NCBI GenBank assembly: GCA_019119395.1
Contig: DWXC01000027.1
Location: forward strand, 1 to 64,000
Source: Candidatus Borkfalkia stercoripullorum
Lineage (GTDB): Bacteria; Bacillota; Clostridia; Christensenellales; Borkfalkiaceae
Reading direction: 5' to 3'
DNA: 64,000 bases
The position numbers and the translations under genes were made by a program. Position 1 is the stretch's first letter. The number at the start of each line of letters is the position of its first letter. Below the pieces are notes generated by a model, which made no database searches, was not told the origin of the DNA, and worked only from the letters and a program-made list of their open reading frames with translations. Below are positions 61,038 to 64,000 of this stretch, one piece after another.

Positions 61038-61130
61038 AAAAAAAGTTTGCGCTTTTTTGTGTTTTTCAGTCGAGGGCGCGGCGAAAAATTTTTACCGAAA
61101 AAACTTTTCAAAAAATTTTCGTCAAAACCG

Positions 61131-61159
61131 TTGACAAGACAAAAAAAGTGTGATATTCT
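61131..61159 (+). promoter_or_regulatory. promoter of the trpB2 T-box transcript
   Basis: TTGACA (61131-61136), 17-bp spacer, TATTCT (61154-61159). Confidence 0.8.
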
Positions 61160-61165
61160 GAAAAA

Positions 61166-61422
61166 AACCGAAGAGGTAAAAGAGTAGCTCGGCTACAGCA
61201 GATCAACAGAGAGTCTCCGATGGTGTGAATGAGGCGGTCTGACGCGGAGTGAATGGGTTACCGAGGGCGGGTGCGAAAGGCAGCGAGTAGTTCCCGACGT
61301 GGCTTTCACGTTACAGGAAGAGGGTATGATGGTACCTGCAACGAGGCGGCATGTTTATGCCGTAAAATTGGGTGGCAACACGGTTTTATTCGTCCCAAGC
61401 GAGTAGAACCGTGTCTTTTTTA
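61166..61422 (+). ncRNA. T-box leader specific for tRNA-Trp
   Basis: AGAGAG near 61210 starts Stem I, and GTGAATGGGTTACCGAG puts codon TGG at the specifier position. The T-box GGGTGGCAACACGG is at 61370-61383; its UGGC pairs with the GCCA end of tRNA-Trp (discriminator G). TTGGG/CCCAA forms the antiterminator, and AACACGGTT (61377-61385) with AACCGTGT (61407-61414) plus CTTTTTT the terminator. Low charging of tRNA-Trp would allow read-through into trpB2. Confidence 0.93.
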
Positions 61423-61456
61423 TGTCATAAAAAATCTAAAAAGGAGAACAAGAACC

Positions 61457-62839
61457 ATGGCAAAACAACCGATCCCTTACAAGATCTACCTGTCCGAAGA
61501 GGAGATCCCGAAAAAGTGGTATAACCTGAACGCGGCAATGAAGGTCAAACACGCTCCTTTTCTCAATCCTGCGACCCTCAAGCCTTGCGGGGCGGAAGAT
61601 CTGAAACCGGTATTCTGCGACGACTGCGTTTCGCAGGAACTCAACGTGACCGATCTCTACATCGATATCCCCGAAGAGATCCGCGATTTTTACAAGATGT
61701 ACCGCCCGTCGCCGTTGGTGCGCGCGTATTGTCTGGAAAAGGCGCTCGGCACGCCCGCGGAAATTTATTATAAGTTCGAAGGAAACAACACGTCCGGCTC
61801 GCATAAACTCAATTCCGCCGCCGCGCAGGCGTACTATGCGAAAAAGCAGGGGCTCAAATCCGTCACGACCGAAACGGGCGCGGGGCAGTGGGGCACGGCG
61901 CTTTCGATGGCGTCGGCATATTACGGGCTCGACCTCATCGTGTATATGGTCAAAGTTTCCAGCGAGCAGAAGCCTTACCGCAAAGAAGTGATGCGCACTT
62001 ACGGCGCACAGGTCATCCCTTCGCCTTCCGACACGACGGAAGCGGGCAGGAAGATATTGAAAGAATTCCCCGGTACGGGCGGCTCTCTCGGCTGCGCGAT
62101 CAGCGAGGCGGTGGAGCGCGCCGTCACTTCCGATTCCTGCCGCTATGTTTTGGGCAGCGTGCTCGATCACGTCCTGCTGCATCAGTCCGTCATCGGCCTG
62201 GAAAGCAAAGCCGCGCTCGAAAAGTATGACGTTCAGCCCGACACGATCATCGGCTGCGCGGGCGGCGGATCCAACTTCGGCGGACTCATCGCGCCTTTCA
62301 TGGGTGACAAGATCGCGGGGAAAAACAACATTGAATTTATCGGCGTCGAACCTGCGAGCTGCCCTTCGCTCACGCGCGGAAAATTCGTTTACGACTTCTG
62401 CGACAGCGCGAAGATCACGCCGCTTGCCAAGATGTATACGCTCGGCTGCGGTTTTATGCCCGCGCCCAACCATGCGGGCGGGCTTCGTTACCACGGCATG
62501 AGCCCGATCGTTTCCGAACTTTATCATCAGGGGCTTATGCGCGCGGTGGCGGTCGAACAGTCCAAAGTGTTCGAAGCGGCGGAATATTTCGCGCGCACGG
62601 AAGGTATCCTCCCTGCGCCCGAATCCAGCCACGCGATCCGCGTCGCGATCGACGAGGCTCTCAAATGCAAGGAATCGGGCGAAAAGAAGCGTATTCTTTT
62701 CGGGCTCACGGGGACGGGCTACTTCGACATGGCGGCGTACAAACAGTACAACGACGGCACGATGACCGACTATATCCCGACGGACGAAGACCTGGAAAAA
62801 GGTTTTGCGAGTATTCCCGATATTCCGCAGAATAAATAA
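61457..62839 (+). CDS. trpB2: TrpB2-type tryptophan synthase beta chain
   Basis: 460 residues from the ATG at 61457 (AAGGAG at 61441-61446), longer than ordinary TrpB (~400). The PLP Lys is in NNTSGSHKLNSA, ETGAGQWGTALSMA and GCAGGGSNFGG bind phosphate and cofactor. The insertion CDDCVSQELN and the N-terminal extension define the TrpB2 group, which couples indole and serine without needing TrpA. No trpA or other trp genes nearby, so it likely salvages indole. Under tryptophan T-box control. Confidence 0.93.
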   Translation: MAKQPIPYKIYLSEEEIPKKWYNLNAAMKVKHAPFLNPATLKPCGAEDLKPVFCDDCVSQELNVTDLYIDIPEEIRDFYKMYRPSPLVRAYCLEKALGTPAEIYYKFEGNNTSGSHKLNSAAAQAYYAKKQGLKSVTTETGAGQWGTALSMASAYYGLDLIVYMVKVSSEQKPYRKEVMRTYGAQVIPSPSDTTEAGRKILKEFPGTGGSLGCAISEAVERAVTSDSCRYVLGSVLDHVLLHQSVIGLESKAALEKYDVQPDTIIGCAGGGSNFGGLIAPFMGDKIAGKNNIEFIGVEPASCPSLTRGKFVYDFCDSAKITPLAKMYTLGCGFMPAPNHAGGLRYHGMSPIVSELYHQGLMRAVAVEQSKVFEAAEYFARTEGILPAPESSHAIRVAIDEALKCKESGEKKRILFGLTGTGYFDMAAYKQYNDGTMTDYIPTDEDLEKGFASIPDIPQNK

Positions 62840-62848
62840 AAAAATCCG

Positions 62849-62877
62849 TTTACAATCGGAGGAAATCATGTTATAAT
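62849..62877 (+). promoter_or_regulatory. promoter of galK
   Basis: TTTACA (62849-62854), 17-bp spacer, perfect TATAAT (62872-62877). Transcription would start near 62884, inside the left arm of the following hairpin. Confidence 0.8.
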
Positions 62878-62915
62878 AAACGGGAGAACAGTTATCGTTC
62901 TCCCGTTTAATTTAT
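62878..62915 (+). terminator. trpB2 terminator overlapping the galK start region
   Basis: AAACGGGAGAAC (62878-62889) and GTTCTCCCGTTT (62897-62908), perfect 12-bp stem with 7-base loop, followed by AATTTATTATTTT. Confidence 0.85.
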
Positions 62916-62940
62916 TATTTTAGGAAAGGCAAAAACGATC

Positions 62941-64000
62941 ATGAAACTCAAAGATCTGTACGGCGCATCTGCCGGCAAAGCGGCTTTTTCCCGCCGCATC
63001 GAACAACTTTCTGCACAGTACGAAAAACTTACGGGTAAAAAACCCGAATGTTTTTATTCCTCTTCCGGCAGGGCGGAAATTTGCGGGAACCATACCGACC
63101 ACAACCACGGCAAGGTTTTGGTCGCGGCGATCTCCTGCGACGTCCTTGCCGCCGTCGGAAAGACGGACGACGGAACGATCACCGTCCATTCTCTCGGATT
63201 TCCTCCTTTCTCGCTCAACATTGCAGACCTTGCCGTGAACAAAGAGGAATACGGCAAGAGCGTGGCGCTCGCGCGCGGCGTGGTAAAGGGGTTCAAAGAC
63301 CGCGGCTATGCCGTCGGCGGATTTACGGCGGTCACGGAGAGCACGATTTTCCGCGGGGCGGGGGTTTCTTCTTCGGCGGCGTTCGAACTTCTCATGTCCG
63401 AGATCCTCAACGACCTTTATTGCGGCGGCAGGGTCGGGAAAGTGGAAAAGGCGATCGTTTCGCAGTACGCCGAAAACGAATATTTCGGCAAACCCTGCGG
63501 GCTTTTGGATCAGTCGGGCATTTCTTTGGGCGGTATCAACGAGATCGACTTCAAAGACCCCGAATCCCCCGAGATCAGGTCTTTGGCCGCGCCCGAAGGG
63601 TATACGCTGGTCATAACCAACACGGGCGGTTCGCACGCGGCGCTCACCGAGCATTACGCGGCGATCAAAACGGAGATGCACGACGTCGCGAACTGTTTCA
63701 AAAAGCAGTATCTGCGCGAAGTCGCGCCCGATGAATTTTATGCGGCGATCCCCGCGCTTCGCAAAAAGGTGAGCGAAAGGGCGATCCTGCGCGCATGCCA
63801 CTTCTATGAAGAAAACGAACGCGTCGAACGCGCGGCGGCCGCTTTGAAAAGCGGTAACACGGCGGAGTTCCTTTCCGCGGTGGAAGAATCGGGGAAAAGC
63901 AGCCTGAACTGTCTGCAAAACTGTTTTGTTCCCGGGAGCTGCGAACAGCCCGTGACGCTCGCGATACATATCTCCGACCGTATCATTAAGGACGGGGCGG
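62941..64000 (+). CDS. galK: galactokinase, 5' part
   Basis: At least 353 residues, open to the window end. GHMP kinase: GRAEICGNHTDHNHGKVL is the galactokinase signature (usual GEHTDYN replaced by GNHTDHN), GAGVSSSAAFELL the ATP loop, and CGLLDQSGISLGG contains the catalytic Asp. The length already fits a ~400-residue galactokinase, though related kinases such as GalNAc kinase are possible given the changed signature. AGGAAAGG site about 11 bases upstream. Confidence 0.88.
   Translation, partial: MKLKDLYGASAGKAAFSRRIEQLSAQYEKLTGKKPECFYSSSGRAEICGNHTDHNHGKVLVAAISCDVLAAVGKTDDGTITVHSLGFPPFSLNIADLAVNKEEYGKSVALARGVVKGFKDRGYAVGGFTAVTESTIFRGAGVSSSAAFELLMSEILNDLYCGGRVGKVEKAIVSQYAENEYFGKPCGLLDQSGISLGGINEIDFKDPESPEIRSLAAPEGYTLVITNTGGSHAALTEHYAAIKTEMHDVANCFKKQYLREVAPDEFYAAIPALRKKVSERAILRACHFYEENERVERAAAALKSGNTAEFLSAVEESGKSSLNCLQNCFVPGSCEQPVTLAIHISDRIIKDGA

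Noticed and set aside
62920-63969. 349-codon minus-strand frame opposite galK
   Set aside because: The plus strand encodes a clear GHMP kinase with its own promoter and ribosome binding site.
1-64000. CRISPR arrays, insertion sequences, prophage genes
   Set aside because: I saw no regularly spaced repeats, transposase, integrase or phage structural genes; the only repeated sequences are those listed.

Overview
The window looks like the chromosome of an anaerobic, probably spore-forming member of the Clostridia (Bacillota). Evidence: a complete Rnf complex, a SpoVB-type flippase, a DUF421/DUF4363 pair, a PyrR-headed pyrimidine operon, T-box and THF riboswitch leaders, strong Shine-Dalgarno sites with ATG/GTG/TTG starts, consensus sigma-A promoters with 17-bp spacers, and a dgt-dnaG-rpoD cluster. 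The DNA is fairly GC-rich for this group. A Christensenellales/Borkfalkia-like gut lineage is my guess, not something I can prove. I see no prophage, IS element or CRISPR array. The only hint of past integration is a degenerate copy of the 3' end of tRNA-Ser near 1.66 kb.

Layout. 0-2 kb: 3' end of a MurG-like glycosyltransferase, a DUF4097 lipoprotein under an unusual promoter, a non-coding stretch and tRNA-Ser(UGA). 2-14.4 kb: a long co-directional run, tyrA, a DUF1934 protein, a metallo-beta-lactamase-fold hydrolase, rho, a ROK kinase, a patatin, a ComEC-like hydrolase, then aroC-aroB-aroA-aroE-aroQ-aroK and a FabG-like reductase, closed by a terminator. Six aro genes here cover the steps from DAHP to chorismate and tyrA leads on to tyrosine; no DAHP synthase or pheA is present. 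14.5-20.6 kb: the macromolecular-synthesis type operon dgt-dnaG-rpoD-trmK-nif3-zinc ribbon. 20.6-28.1 kb: a GH3 glycosidase, a 1263-residue surface lipoprotein on the minus strand and a TauE/SafE permease encoded as two half-size genes.

28.3-35.5 kb: rnfCDGEAB plus a HAD phosphatase. RnfD is the most remarkable gene of the window. Its normal membrane domain is followed by an extra membrane segment and four tandem FMN-binding (RnfG-like) repeats, each with a flavinylation-type motif, so the complex could carry six covalent flavins instead of two. 35.8-40.5 kb: ppx/gppA, maf, an MreB-like actin and a zinc-ribbon membrane protein where mreC/mreD would be expected. 40.5-48.1 kb: an acyl-CoA synthetase (minus), two small membrane-anchored winged-helix-like proteins, then uvrB-uvrA.

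48.2-54 kb: DUF4363 and DUF421 genes (minus), a THF riboswitch in front of a folate-type ECF substrate-binding subunit, spoVB (minus), a small LysM protein, a Cys-containing protein of unknown function, a tiny zinc-ribbon protein and a metallophosphoesterase. 54-60.3 kb: pyrR-pyrB-pyrC-pyrE-pyrF-pyrK-pyrD behind an attenuator-like leader (carAB absent). 60.4-64 kb: a polysaccharide deacetylase (minus), a tryptophan T-box controlling a stand-alone TrpB2, and the 5' part of a galactokinase cut by the window edge.
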